Assembly: GCF_963678635.1 (NCBI RefSeq)
Contig: NC_087064.1
Coordinates: 29,054,189 to 29,118,188, forward strand
Source of the DNA: Symsagittifera roscoffensis
Lineage: Eukaryota; Xenacoelomorpha; Acoela; Convolutidae
DNA: 64,000 nucleotides
Direction: 5' to 3'
Below are positions 32,833 through 44,189 of the stretch, in pieces. Position numbers and translations under genes: made by a program. Each line of letters begins with the position of its first letter. Within the stretch, counting starts at the first letter, position 1. The notes below the pieces were generated by a model. It was not told the DNA's origin. It saw only the letters and a list, made by a program, of their open reading frames with translations, and did not search any database.

Positions 32833-33480
32833 TAGCTTCGTTACAATCTTGCGCATACTAACAAAATATCTTCCCAATACAGATAGAAGTAAGTTAGCTA
32901 GGTCTCCTAATAACAAAAATACGCGAATGCCAAGGAAAACAGAGAAACAGGGTTAGGAACCTACATTAACTATTAGTTTATTGTTAGACCGTGTGTTTTC
33001 GATTCATTTCGGATGCATCTACCTGAAACTCAACTTATGTTAACATGATTGAGTGAAAATAACTCAAGGATTAATATTCAGTAATTCAAGACATTTTGAA
33101 TTCAGCTCTGGAGTTATTGTGCTTTTGTATCTAAGTCGATTAGAGCCAATTCGTGATTCACTTCAGATTTAAAATTGGATTTAAGTCTTAAAATTTAGAT
33201 TCGTTACAGCTTATTGCATACTAACAAGGTACCATTCCCCTCTATCATCATCATCATCATCATCATCATTGCTGGATTATACACCCTTTTTGGTACTCTA
33301 GATGGAAATAAGCACGCCCCTATGGCTAGGTCTCTAAATAACTAAAACGCGCGAATGCCGTTGAAAACCAGGTTAGGAACCTATAGTAGCTTTTGGTTTT
33401 TGTTAGATAGTGTGTTTGGGATCCTGTTCAGATGGATCAACTTGAAACTGAATTTGTCTCAACATGGTTAAACGAAGTTT
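32833..33480 (+). repeat. Diverged tandem duplication
   Basis: Shared blocks in order include TCGTTACA and GCATACTAACAA (near 32833 and 33199), GGCTAGGTCTC or GCTAGGTCTCC, GCGAATGCC, and GGTTAGGAACCTA (near 32954 and 33370). The period grows from about 365 to about 430 bp because the second copy gained the (ATC)n region. Substitutions are frequent, so the duplication is old. Confidence 0.75.
33244..33267 (+). repeat. (ATC)8 microsatellite
   Basis: Eight perfect ATC units followed by ATT. It lies inside the second unit of the tandem duplication and accounts for part of the period difference. Confidence 0.98.
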
Positions 33481-34620
33481 GTTCGAAATTTTTCATTCAG
33501 CAAATCAAGTCACTCAGACAACATCTCCAGATATATTTCCAGTAATTTATTAGTTAGTAAACAACACTCAACATTAATGCTCAAGTATTTTTCGAGAGTG
33601 AGGAGTGAGGTCAATTTGTTGGGAAGCTTCTCCAATCAAGCAGGCTACTAGTTCATTTGAGATTCCCGCCTTATTCTCCGAATTTCCTCGCGCATTCGCT
33701 GAATTCTCTATCAGGACCGAAAAAACTACTCATTTAAAATATGCAGGTCAATTGCAAATAGCAATTGGACTCGAGATCGAGTTTTCGAGCGTGTTTAAAC
33801 AATTGTACTTTTGTCTGGTCTCATTTCCGTCTTTTGATTTTCCGTTTCTGCGAGAAAGTTTAAAATGAGCTGTCAAGTCGAGTTTTTGATACAACCAATT
33901 TGAACAAAAAAATTAATATGACCGACTCGCACAATTGGATAACGAACACTTTGACTTTAATTTGTACATCTCTTTGCAATCGTCGCCTGTTGCAGCCATT
34001 ATCGATTATCTCTGTCAAAAATCAGACAGTTCTACTCTCGAAATTATGTGTATGTGTGACAACTGCGATCAGCAATTGACCAGGTGTGAATTCTAGCTTG
34101 ACTTTCCAGCAATTAAAGAATCGGATGTTCTGTTTTTGACTGAAACTCAAAAAAAGAAATCGCAAATGAAAATTTATTGCCTCAGGACTGTCTGTCACAT
34201 ACTCCCCGAACTCAGAATCGATGTTCTCATCGTGTCAGCAACAATATCGTCAAAAAATCAAAATTACAGAGGTCAGTCACAACAAGTGCACCATTTGTAA
34301 GTTTCATTTATTTCTCCAAAAGTTCCAGCCAACTAATATTTTCATTCTAGAGCTCAGCAGCAATAAGAAAAATTCACTTGCCTGCAAATGGATTCCTTTT
34401 TTCCTTTCTGAAACTTCTTTTTCACTAATGTAAGAGTTTTTTCTGTTTTTTTTTGCGAACACTATCTCTAATCCTTTCAACCTCAGTTCTAACACTTTGT
34501 CATTTTCAACTCAATTCATAGAATGTCATTCACGTCTCATTAAATAAAAAAGAATAATTTTCCTATTTGACAATATAAAACAAGCCATTTGTTCTGTTCC
34601 CGCAATAGCTCTGCTTGATT
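33481..34620. other. No assignable gene
   Basis: A short cysteine-containing frame on the plus strand around 33920-34095 (SSPVAAIIDYLCQ, then IMCMCDNCDQQLTR) could be a small exon ending before GTGTGAATT, but no partner exon is visible. The rest shows no features. Confidence 0.25.
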
Positions 34621-37214
34621 TGGCAGATGCTTACTCTAATTTCTTGATTTGTGTAGAAAGAAGCGTGCAGGCTCAGATTTACGTTTTTGGCAAAAACTTA
34701 GTCCAGGATACTTTGGCGCGCTCTTCTGCGAGTTCTAGACACTTTCCTTTTATTTTTTCGGGCAGGTTTAACTCTATTTCAATGGGTGAACAGAGTCCGT
34801 TTGAACATTCGCGGTCCCAAACCGAAACGGAAAGACTTGTATTTCTGCATGTGCCTCTTCATGTGTTCTATAGCATGTTCGTATAACCAGGACGTCAGCG
34901 TGGCTGGGAACCAAGTGAAGAATCAAATCCGGATCCAGACGTGCTTTACTTCTGTCGGTATATCGACTTTTTGTTGATGGTCCAGAAATGCATTCAAACT
35001 GATTTCTTCTTTGTCCCACATCAGGCACAAGTTGCTCTTTTCAGGATATCAGAAGGTCTGCGCCGTACAGTGGCAGGGTAGTCAGCATGAGTCGGGTTGA
35101 TGCTTCTAACGTTCCTTTTTCCGAAGATTTCCAACAATGGTTCAAATTCCATTGTCTCTGCGATCACGGATTGGACTCGTCTATCACAGGAGCATCTTTT
35201 GTTACTTTGCCACTGGCACTTTGTCTCTTGAAATCTTTTCAAAGCTGTTCATACCTCAAATGATCTCTTCCCCACATTTTTTTTACCACTTCCTCTTTTT
35301 CCCCGAGTACGGCTCTAAATAGTTTTATCAAGAGTTGGTTTGAATGACGAGACATTCTGGCAAAGCGTACACACTGTGGTACATGTAAAGTTTTGTCAAT
35401 CAGGATTCTCTGGCTAGCAGCTTGCACCACTGTCAAGATCGTTTAATAACTTGCCAGGGCCGATCCATCAAGAGATTTTGCATTAACCAGCAGATTATAA
35501 CCCTTGCTAACAGGTAAGGCCATATCTGTCTGGTTCATTTGATTCTTAAAACCTCTAAATTTTTCAGACTACATCGTCTTGACAAGAATTCCAAAGAAGA
35601 GGCCAAGTTCACGGTCGTGTCCTCGTAACATTTTGTTACGATCTGAACATGGCTTTTGTCTTTCTCGGTTATATCAGCAAACCACGTGACCAAGTCCGCT
35701 CTGAGTCGATTGGATTCTCACGCAGACTTTATTATCCCATCAAGGTTAGCCGTCTTCGATTCTCATTTTTAAACAGGTCCTTAGCTCCAGCTCATTCTCA
35801 CTTTTCGATCCTCCCACCATCTCAACTTGAGTCGCTTGGTGGGGCCTGATTAGCTTGAGCAGAATGTTTGAGACGCTTGAAACTTTCTCTGGCCTTAACC
35901 TAACTTTCTCTGTAAAATTGCTGTTCTTATCAGCTTGAGGTTTCGGAAACCAAGACGGTCTCGATAACTTCCAGATCACGCCCAGGTTTGTATTCAAGAC
36001 GCTCTCTTTCACTCCGAGTCGTAATATGAACTTCACACCGGATCTTGGAATCCACATTACCTTCGAGTCTATGTCTAGATTCATGAATATTGAAATTTTT
36101 CCTCTTTCAAGAAAGGCAATCTCATATATCTTATCGATCCGAAACTTCAACAAAAATGCAACCTTATTGCTGAAACAGTCTGCCTCGCCATCAACGCTCA
36201 AGAAGGGTTATACGAGATCCCGGTTTTCCAGAGAGGTGTTGATGTTCCGTTTTCTTGAATGGCTTGTGCGAGTCTTATGATTTCATCATTGGTCGAAAGA
36301 CATCATTACTACTATCAAGCTTCTTGTTTGAGAATCGTCGGATTTCATCAATCTTGTTTTTTTTCTCTTTGGTTTCTCTGGTCTGTTCATTTCTCTCTTT
36401 ATCCACACGCTCTGATAGGCATCCACAAAATTGGTCGACATTCTGTTCTCCTTCGCTTCGTTCTTCGAGGTTTTACTGTTGGCAAGTCCGGACCACTACT
36501 TGTGGAATGAGTTGATTCATCTCGCGAAAAACAACGCGTCCTTTCTCCTTTGCTAAGCCTAACCCTACATCATCACGAGCCATATATTTCTACAACTTTT
36601 CAAAGTTGCTTAGGTGCTTGTCCCTCAACTTAGGTCAGTTGTTCCAAGGTGACACCTGCAGTTGGTAAACGGCAACTAGGCGAACGTCCGGATGATCGGA
36701 CTCGCGATCAAGAATTTCGACGAAGAGGGAGCTCAATTTTTTCTCGAACTATTCCCCTAATAAGGGTTCCCAACTCCTTGCCTATTGACTTCGCCGATCC
36801 AGACTAATGTTTCCACCGCTGCTGAGTGGCCCAGTTCTTCTTCTTCTTGGCCACACCAATGTCTAGTTGTTTCAAGTTGTTTCGCTTTTCTTCTACACTG
36901 TCAAAAGCTATTCACCACATGCCTACCGTGCTTCTAGCCAGAGCTTATTCGTGAGGGTCCTCGGACACTTGTCCGCCGATTCCTCTGTAAGGAGTGGATA
37001 TCCAGTCTTGGCTAACGTTGACATCCCTTATCGACCCATTTGTGGATTCTTTCTTCATCTTCACTCTTTGTGGTCTAAGTTCTTTTTCTGTTATCGTTTC
37101 TGGCTTCGTTATGTTTTCCAGCTCTTTTACTACTTCTTCCAGTTTTCTGGGCGTGGAGTTGTCTCGATACGCATCCCAAAAAGTATCATCGGAGGTGTCT
37201 CTTTCATGTTGTTT
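34621..37214 (-). pseudogene. Minus-strand block of broken ORFs, probably a retroelement relic
   Basis: GC content rises here compared with 21-34 kb and resembles the gypsy array. Minus-strand frames of 60-151 codons follow one another (34774-35028, 35021-35242, 35239-35436, 35746-36201, 36945-37217). The longest has DKIYEIAFLERGKISIF and VIWKLSRPSWFPKPQAD. The last contains KLEEVVKELENITKP and ends EDPHE. No catalytic motif of RT, protease or integrase was identified, so the class is not proven. Position and strand next to the array suggest a related or older element. Confidence 0.3.
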
Positions 37215-37227
37215 CAAGCGATACTCG

Positions 37228-37572
37228 TGTTTTTCAAGTAGTGTTTCTTGTGGAGATGTCCTGTTTCTTCTGTTGACAGTTCTCCGGAGTTCAATCTGCC
37301 TCTATTGGGATCTTAGATGAGCATGGAAACTTCTTGCATCAGTCTTTTTGTAGAAAGTCTCCTAGACGGGTGAGTGCTTCACAATCGGGCTTTGCTTTTA
37401 GCCCACCCAGCTCTCTCACCTCTCATAGCCCGTTTTTTATTAAATTTTTGGGGGGATAAGACTAACCCCATTCCCGGACAAAAGTTTTTGTCAACGTTAA
37501 CAACAGTATTTGCGCTTTTGATTCCTCGATGGTATTCGTAATGGTCAATCTTCTGCTATCCAGCCCGATTTG
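37228..37572 (-). repeat. Unit-boundary block (candidate LTR), copy 1
   Basis: Contains CTCCGGAGTTCAATCTGCC, then GGCTTTGCTTTTAGCCCACC and a G-run before GATAAGACTAACCCC. The block recurs at 43854, 48283 and 51997, each time where one unit's gag leader meets the next unit's pol tail. That is where one shared LTR would lie in a tandem array. Exact TG/CA ends, primer-binding site and polypurine tract could not be fixed, though the minus strand of the block has a purine-rich GAGAGGTGAGAGAGCTGGG. Confidence 0.55.
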
Positions 37573-37681
37573 GTGTTGTCAGTACAGATAGTGAACTTAT
37601 CTGCAGACAAATCTAGCTCCCGTAAAGTTACTTCCCGAGTTTTCTCTGCTTTGGCCTTGTGTTACCTAAGTTTTGTTACCT

Positions 37682-37885
37682 TCAAAATATGGCTCTCCGA
37701 TGGCATTTCAATTAGACAATGGTAAAGCGTTTAAAGGAGACTTGTCAAGCGAACTCCTGAAAAGATCGCCCGTAGCACAGGCTCATTCAACAACATGATA
37801 GACCACTTCACTAAGTTGGCAGAAGCGGTGCCTTGTGACACTGCCTCATTTGAGGAAAAGTGTGACCAGTTGATAACTCATTGGA
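37682..37885 (+). pseudogene. Inverted and permuted integrase fragment
   Basis: In units 2-4 this part of the integrase reads on the minus strand as block A (MIDHFTKLAEAVPCDTAS) followed by block B (MAFQSDNGKAF). Here both blocks lie on the plus strand and in the order B (37698-37792, MAFQLDNGKAFKGDLSSELL) then A (37795-37885). Block B lacks the frameshift seen in the other units and reads through KRSPVAQAHSTT. The segment is therefore inverted and circularly permuted relative to its neighbours. Confidence 0.85.
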
Positions 37886-37889
37886 TTCG

Positions 37890-38230
37890 TCATACAGACA
37901 TTTTGATGATTGATCTATATTGTTTCCCTAAATTCCGAGCTCTCGACTGATTTGAACTGAAGTTTCAGTTTTCTCGGTTCTTTCACTTTTAGATAGGGTA
38001 TGCACGCATTGACCCAACTTTCACAGGCTCTTCTCATCCCAAACCAGTCAAAATGTTGAGGATCCTAAATTGTTTTTTTTTCAGTCCCAGTTGACTCATC
38101 CGATCAAGCGACCTGAACAGCACATCCGTTTAATTCAATTGCGGTAGCATATTGATAATGATTTTTTTATGGAAAAATTTTGCATTCGACTACTCCATCT
38201 GCTGTTTGATTAGATATTTCCTTCTGTTCC
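37890..38230 (-). pseudogene. Gypsy integrase N-terminal zinc region and core start, unit 1
   Basis: The minus strand shows a decayed copy of the region preserved at 60000-60330: ADGVVECKIFP, then FDWFGMRRACESWVNAC and KLKLQFKSVESSEF, then INHQNVCMTN where the first catalytic Asp (IDHQKIC in the preserved copy) is Asn. The C-x-x-C pair is lost (ACIPY in place of ACLSC). Several stops are present. Confidence 0.7.
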
Positions 38231-38599
38231 TTGTAGAACTGGCTCAGGATCTTGTAGCTGTCTTATTCTAGGTCTCCTTTATCCTTCTCCCCTGGCTCAA
38301 TTCATTTTGACAATTTGCTGGTCATTTTGTCGTTTCTCTGTTGTCTAACGTGATCCGATATCCTATAAATTGAGTTTACCTAATATTTAATGACTTTTAG
38401 TTGTCCGCAAAGGATCTCTGGGCAGAGTTTTTTGGTGTCTTCCTTCAGCCTCACCCAAACTACTTGGCTCAAAGATTCTGCTTCGATGGTCTGGTTCTAG
38501 ATTATTTCTCACAAGGCTATTGCAAAATAGTTGACTGAACGTTTTCCTGGCTACTGCCAGCTGTACTAGTTTCGCTTCATCAATGCTCTAATCACTCTT

Positions 38600-39300
38600 C
38601 ATATCAAAGGTACCTGATGCCGGATCAGTCTCTTACTCTCTATCTTGACCTAAAAGCTTTTCTTTCAATAGCATATCGTAGTTGTTTTGTTTATCTTCTC
38701 CTCATCTACTAAGTTACTTTCTGTATCCGTACTCGAACCATCCCCAAAGAAGTTTTCCTTATCCGGTCTCTTATTGTTTGATTTTGACTCGCCAGACTCG
38801 TTTTCTGTACCAAACTCTGTCCATTCCTGATTGGATGCTACTTTTTTCTCCCTTTGCTTGAGCGAGTTCTCACTCAATTTTCCCGCTGTAATTTATCGAC
38901 AAATGATTGTTTTAAATTATGGCATACTGTTCCACTCTCGCCTATTGCTCCGATCAAGCTTGTTTATTTTTTTTGGATATTTCCAGATCCTATATTCATT
39001 TTGCTTGTTCTGGTTTTGCTTATCGTGTTTCCATGCCTGATCGTGATCTTCTTCTTCAATCGTTGGTTCGTTTGCTGACCCCAATAACTCTGGCTTACTT
39101 CCGGACAGAGTTTTGGTTAATGTTTCTTCACTTTGGTGGTATTGGATGGTCTACTAACCGGTGGCTTTGGATGGTGGTTATGGATGGTCTTATGGTCGAT
39201 GGAATAAAACCCTTCTTTTTAAATCGGGTCTGCCTGCTTCTTTCTTTTCCTGACGTTCATAAAAATAGGTTTTATTTCGCTTAGGTTATCGGCAAATTGA
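38600..39300 (-). pseudogene. Acidic linker between RNase H and integrase, unit 1
   Basis: Contains the minus frame 38877-38665 (MSENSLKQREKKVASNQEWT, then NNKRPDKENFFGDGSSTDTE). To its right is a frame with SEETLTKTLSGSKPELLGSA and EPTIEEEDHD. Both are rich in Ser, Thr, Glu and Lys, without hydrophobic cores. The equivalent frames stay open in units 2 and 4 (46379-46591, 54228-54452, 54496-54708). This linker adds roughly 0.7 kb to the usual RNase H-integrase spacing. Function unknown. Confidence 0.5.
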
Positions 39301-39850
39301 TATTTGTCTCTCGTGCGGTGTTCAAATATCATTTATACCCCTTTCAGGCGTACGATCCATCTGCAAATAGAGCTCTGATCCAATGAGTATGTCTTTAGTC
39401 ATGAGAATGCCCTGTTGTCTACCCGCAGTTTGAATGGCGCGCTGCCAAGGTATACCATTACATCTCCTTAAACGTTATCACAGAGGACACCTCAGCCTTT
39501 GGTGCTCCTTACTTCAACTCGGTATCACTCAAGAATTTGCTCTCATAAACTATTGGTCTTGAAACTCTTTTGTAAATCTGTTACTGCTATTCATGCAGTA
39601 TGTCTGATACCGCTATCACCCAGGCATCTGTGTATTTAAGATTTACATGCACTCCTTTGTCGCCATGACTCAAACAATGGCTTCGCATAGCTCAGCTTTT
39701 TGTTTCTGGAACGCCTCTTCCGCTCGATCATTGCTCGTAAGTTTTTTTCCCGTGTGCTTCATGAGCTGCTGAATCTGATAAATTTAATTAGTATATTCTT
39801 CGATGAGATCCCTATACTCTATCGCGAATTCCTTAAAGCTCATCCGCTGG
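39300..39850 (-). pseudogene. Gypsy RNase H region, unit 1
   Basis: The minus strand carries RPIVYESKFLSDTE, matching the 'RPI.YaSr.L...E' block, then VITFKEM and WYTLAARHSN, matching the 'LAVv.a...fR.YL.G' block. Stops and frame changes interrupt it. It lies directly downstream of the RT palm. Confidence 0.65.
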
Positions 39851-39853
39851 TTT

Positions 39854-40560
39854 TCACTTCGACTTCAACGTCGAGAAAGCCTGTACGACATCTGGATCTG
39901 GTCTTTTTCGATGTTTATCGACCATCCTCCTTAAGTATTTAATCGAGTCCTTCAAAATCTTGCGCTTTGACGGTTTTCTTTTTCGAATCGCTCTTTTTAT
40001 GCAGGCAATCACTTCGTCCAGTCGTTTCATATGATCGTCATGTGGTGTGGCGATTACGACATCGTTCATGTAGCAATTTCCATATTTCTTCAATACCCAT
40101 GTCAGGGCTTGTGACATCAATCACTGGAATACTGATGTAGGGTTGCATAGTCCGAACAGGATGCGCTTCCCTTACAGTAATCACAGCTCGCAAGCAAACT
40201 TTTTTCTTTTCCTCTCTGTCCTGTTTCCTTACTGGTACTAGCTAAAATGGGGAAAATAAATCTAATGTTGTGAAGAACTGGGCATTCCTTTATTTTGATA
40301 AACTTTCATACATTCCACGAATGGGACAGGCCTCCTTCACTGTAACGGTGTTCAGATATCGAAAGTCGCAAAAGGTTCTCAATTGATCCCCTTTCTTTTT
40401 AGCCATCACTACCCCGCATGCCCACGGTGATTTGGATACTTCTATCAGTTCATACTCCATTAATTTTTTTTTGCATGCAGATTTGTGCGATATTATACGC
40501 CTCGCATCCTCCCTGTGCGCCACCGCATGTGGCTCTAGTTGAATTTCATGTTCCACAAAA
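39854..40560 (-). pseudogene. Gypsy reverse transcriptase, unit 1
   Basis: Fingers and palm: the frame 40556-40290 has LIEVSKSPWACGVVMAKKKG and TFCDFRYLNTVTVKEACPI, which is the 'SpwasPvvlvkKK.g..RfCvDyR.LN.vT' block. The frame 40120-39854 has the active-site block CYMNDVVIATPH and then the palm/thumb DEVIACIKRAIRKRKPS and YLRRMVDKH. The catalytic YxDD is YMND (Asn codon at 40064-40066). A gap or frameshift of about 170 bp separates the two frames. Confidence 0.9.
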
Positions 40561-41005
40561 TTGAAACAACCAAGTCAGTCTTGTGCCTCACAAAACCATC
40601 CCTGTTTCTGATTTAAAAAAAAAATAACCTCGAGTCGTTCATCTCTTTTTTTGAACCTGAAGTGTTTTGTTTCTGTTAATCGCAGCTTATCCATATCCAT
40701 TTCCTATGGGTTTGTCTCTCAGGAAAGTTTCAACAATTTGACAGGCTATCATTGGTCTCTCATTTATATGAAATTGTTTCTGGAGCAGGATTTAATTTTC
40801 CTTTACGCTACAAGAAAGAGCCCTTTTCCTTTTGATTCGGGCGATCAATCAATTCATGTAGTTTAAAATATAAGCCACTATTTTTTTATTGAGAAGAACT
40901 TTTCTAAATTTGCAGCATTTTGACTATTGGGGTTGGGCACAACGCATTCTTGTTTATCATTACTTAATTAACTGAATTTTTTAATTTTCAAGATCACGAC
41001 TGCTC

Positions 41006-41450
41006 TCAAAATATAGCCCCTAGACTTTTCCGCTCGTTGCTTATTGTTAAACTTACTGGTTTCACAGCGTACTTACTTTCTGGATTGCAAGTCCTGAACG
41101 TGGCACTGTTGATATCAATAGTGACGTCGAAGTTCGTGATAAAGTTCCATCCTAGTATGTATTTGTCTGATTCGTCTAGTTTCTCCACGACCAAGAAGCT
41201 CATCCATAGATTCCTTCCTCCATAATCAATGCCAGAATCGAATTCCTTCCCATAACGCGTCGGGTGCCTTTGTTTGCCGCTGCCAACGTATTCTAGACTC
41301 AATCAGCACTCTTTCGTCGAATCGCATCCGCGACGATGTTTCAATTAGCATCACGCTCAAGACTATCCCTGTGTCCAATAGGCCTTTCAGGGAGTTTTTC
41401 ATTCCTTTCATAAACAGTATTCCGGCTCTCACATCTGCTTCTGTGCTTAA
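41006..41450 (-). pseudogene. Gypsy retropepsin (aspartic protease), unit 1
   Basis: Frame 41432-41226 has GLLDTGIVLSVMLIE with the DTG active-site triad. Frame 41302-41006 has MSFLVVEKLDESDKYILGWN, the retropepsin C-terminal 'ILG..F' block, and FDVTIDINSATF. One frameshift near 41230-41300 splits the domain. It lies between the gag-pol linker and RT, as in Ty3/gypsy elements. Confidence 0.8.
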
Positions 41451-41701
41451 ATGTATGGCATCTTGTTGTAACTTGAAGCTATATTCTTATTGCTCTGACT
41501 TTGAGTTCCTCTTGCCCTTTGAATATTTGACCAGCTGAGTCATCATCACAGATTAATATCGTCTTTATATAGATGTTGATGTTTATTCAATCTATGCTCA
41601 GCATCACTTGATATGCACCATGTGCTTCATTATAGCACTCACTGATTGTTATGGTTACTCTTTTTGGTTGATAGTAGTGCCCACACGGGTGACGAAGCTT
41701 T

Positions 41702-41983
41702 TCATGGCTTTAGAGACATCAAGTAATCAGCGTATATGTCTATATGCATCAGTGTCTGATCCCTTAATTCATTTAAGTTTCGGAGTACTTCGTGACCTGC
41801 AACTGTTATTATTGAAATTGTTCGGCAACCGATCTTCTTTATGCCCAACGGTCTTCCCGTTACGACCTTCATTGAGTTGAAGCTTCCAGTTTTCGTATTT
41901 CTCGCCTCCGTTGTATTTGGCTCCACTCTGCTTGAGAGTGAGATCCGAGTGTCCAAAATTGGTTTTTTGATCTCTAGTTCCAA
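41702..41983 (-). pseudogene. Gag-protease linker ORF, unit 1
   Basis: A 93-codon open frame with KTGSFNSMKVVTGRPLGIKK and TLMHIDIYADYLMSLKP. It is preserved at nearly identical length in units 4, 5 and 6 (57258, 59602, 63657), which makes it a good marker for aligning the array. No catalytic motif. It is probably the end of gag or the start of pro. Confidence 0.55.
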
Positions 41984-42047
41984 GTTTTCTTCGTTTCTTG
42001 GTGGGAAAAATATTGGTTTTTTCTTCTGACTTTTATTATGGCGTCAG

Positions 42048-43051
42048 CTACAGCCTTTCTATAATTCCTCTCCAGATTCTGTCTGCGAATCTAGTCGGAT
42101 TTGTTTTTCTGATTGCTGGAAACCGCTTGACCGACTTAGTTGCATTCTCGTCTGATTTTACGCCTTTGTTCTGGATATCGAGATTCTCCACCTGCCAGTT
42201 GTTTCTAGTATTTTGTATTGCAGTTAATGCTAGTTTGTGTTTGGGGTGATTCTGAGTTCTGCCTGCACCCCAAAACAATGTGCAATTCATATTGAAGTGT
42301 CCTTCTTGGCTACAAATAAAGCAACTAGCTACTATCTTGTTCATGAGCCAGTGATGCCACCTGAAGAGTTCTGTACATTAGAGAGTGAGTTATTTTTGAT
42401 TTCGTCAGCACCACTCATTCTCTGGATTATCCCCTCATCTCCTCTGGAGTTGGAGCATTATTTTTCGATAAAGTGTAACAAGTTGCTACCTTATTTGTCA
42501 AACCGTCACATCTTACCTATTTATAAACTTTGATGCTATTCTAAAATTGAGCCGGTTTGAGGATTCCTCAGGGTCGCTCTATTGTCGCTGGTTTTCTAGG
42601 TTATCCAAAAACCCGTCGATTGATTCATTTTCCCTTTGTCTTCTCTTCTCGAGTATCACCCAGGCTTGATGACCATTCAGACTAGATCCAAAGCAGTTCA
42701 TGAGGATGTCAAAAATCTTTTCCGCCGTGTCCTCTCTTCATCTTTCTTTGTCATCACATCTTTCAGTGCATCTTATTCGAGACTTCTCAGGAGTGCGGAA
42801 AAATCCTGTCTATCGTTGAGATTATCTTGCTCAAGATGTAATCTCGAAACCTCAACCCACGTATCTATGAATCCATCAGAGTTATCCTTTGAATTATTTG
42901 GCTTATTGCAAAATTCTTTTGACCTCACATAGTTGTTTTGTGGTGTTTGCTTGCAGTTTGCATGAGGAATCAGCGTGGTCTGGTGACCACTAGGTGTTGG
43001 CTGACACCATACATCTTTAGTCGTCGGGTTCATTGGGGTGAGTAAAGGCAT
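42048..43051 (-). pseudogene. Gypsy gag with zinc knuckle, unit 1
   Basis: Frame 42344-42048 opens MNKIVASCFICSQEGHFNMN. The CCHC knuckle CX2CX4HX4C occupies 42282-42323 and would bind genomic RNA. Upstream on the minus strand are a capsid-like helical part (near 42540-42680, RRQRENESIDGFLDNLENQ, as in other gypsy capsids) and the N-terminal frame 43051-42773 with LHLEQDNLNDRQDFSALLRS. Frameshifts separate the three parts. Confidence 0.75.
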
Positions 43052-43059
43052 GTTCGGTG

Positions 43060-43853
43060 TTTCCGGTTGGGCTTTGCCTTGTTTTTTGAGTCCGACCCTG
43101 GATTTATGTGTCTCATTTTCTCTACATGATGCAGTCTTTGTTGTTTGGCACGATTATCTCAAGAGTGCGTCAAGTTTTGCTTGAATCGGTTTCAATGTCT
43201 CCAATTTTTCTCAAATCATTTTTCGCAACCTGCGTTCTAGGTTTCTCAAGAATGCATCCATTAATTGGTAGCGCTTCTGCACTGCCTGCATGTCTTGTTT
43301 TAGTTTTTTTCCCTTTCTTTATCTGTTTTTTCTTTTTTCTGGAGCAACGCGCCCAGTTTTTTCTTCGCTGAATTTATCACCAGTAAAAACTTTCTAGGCC
43401 TTCGTGCTTGTAATGTCTGACCTTTTTTCAAAGTTGTTCTCGATCTTCAGTAGCCTTGTCTCTTTTCTGTGGAATTAAGTCCGGTTTTCCCGAAATGTTT
43501 ACCAACTGTCATCAAAAGTGTATCTGTCACATGCATCAGAATTTAAAAGAACAATTCCTCTCATGAAGCACTTACCCAGCTACTAACAATACACAAGTTA
43601 TATATCATAACGTTGAAAAAAAGTAACAGAATTTTAACCTTATACTTAAGCGTTCAAAGCATTACTTTCGTGTTATCATGTAACATATTTTCCCAGTCTT
43701 AGCTACAGAATCCGATTGCCTTGCTCGTGTCATAACAAAATCTCAATCAAATTAGTTCATCTTAACGTATTGTTTTCAGAGTTATGCTTCGGTTACGCTC
43801 ATGAAAAGTTCTAGCAGTTTAGGTTATTAGGTTTTTGTTTTTCAAGCGATACT
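43060..43853 (-). repeat. Gag leader/5' untranslated block, unit 1
   Basis: Starts at the gag N-terminus and runs to the boundary block. Contains CAAGAGTGCGTCAAGTTTTG (43158), TTAATTGGTAGCG and GTGTATCTGTCACATGCATC. It recurs at 47588, 51306 and, truncated, 58717. No ORF has family features. Confidence 0.6.
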
Positions 43854-44189
43854 CAAGTAGTGTTTCTTGTAGAGATGTCCTGTTATTTCTGTTGCAGTTC
43901 TCCGGAGTTCAATCTGCCTCTATTGGGATCTTAGATCAGCATGAAAACTTCTTGCATCAGTCTTTTTTGTAGAAAATCTCCTAGACGAGGGCTTTGCTTC
44001 ACTTTCGGGCTTTGCTTTTAGCCCACCCAGCTCTCTCACCTCTCATAGCCCGTTTTTTATTAAATTTTTGGGGGGATAAGACTAACCCCATTCCCGGACA
44101 AAAGTTTTTGTCAACGTTAACAACAGTATTTGCGCTTTTGATTCCTCGATGGTATTCTTAATGGTCAATCTTCTGCTATCCAGCCCGAT

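Larger units (their letters stand above)
37215..43853 (-). mobile_element. Ty3/gypsy array unit 1, most complete
   Basis: Read on the minus strand the order is leader, gag, protease, RT, RNase H, linker, integrase, 3' tail. The left edge, where homology with the other units starts, is about 37215-37230 (CAAGTAGTGTTTCTTG). The right edge is the same motif at 43854, the start of the next unit. Every gene is interrupted by frameshifts or stops. The period to the next unit is about 6.6 kb. Individual domains are listed separately. Confidence 0.85.

Noticed and set aside
33244-33267. CRISPR-like or satellite array
   Set aside because: It is a plain (ATC)8 microsatellite; no spaced repeats occur in the window.
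36867-37320. Plus-strand hydrophobic ORFs suggesting a membrane protein
   Set aside because: Phe/Ser/Leu-rich frames antisense to charged minus-strand frames are a usual artefact of this composition.
38831-39284. Overlapping plus-strand frames with apparent membrane helices
   Set aside because: Antisense to the RNase H-integrase linker; not conserved in frame among units.
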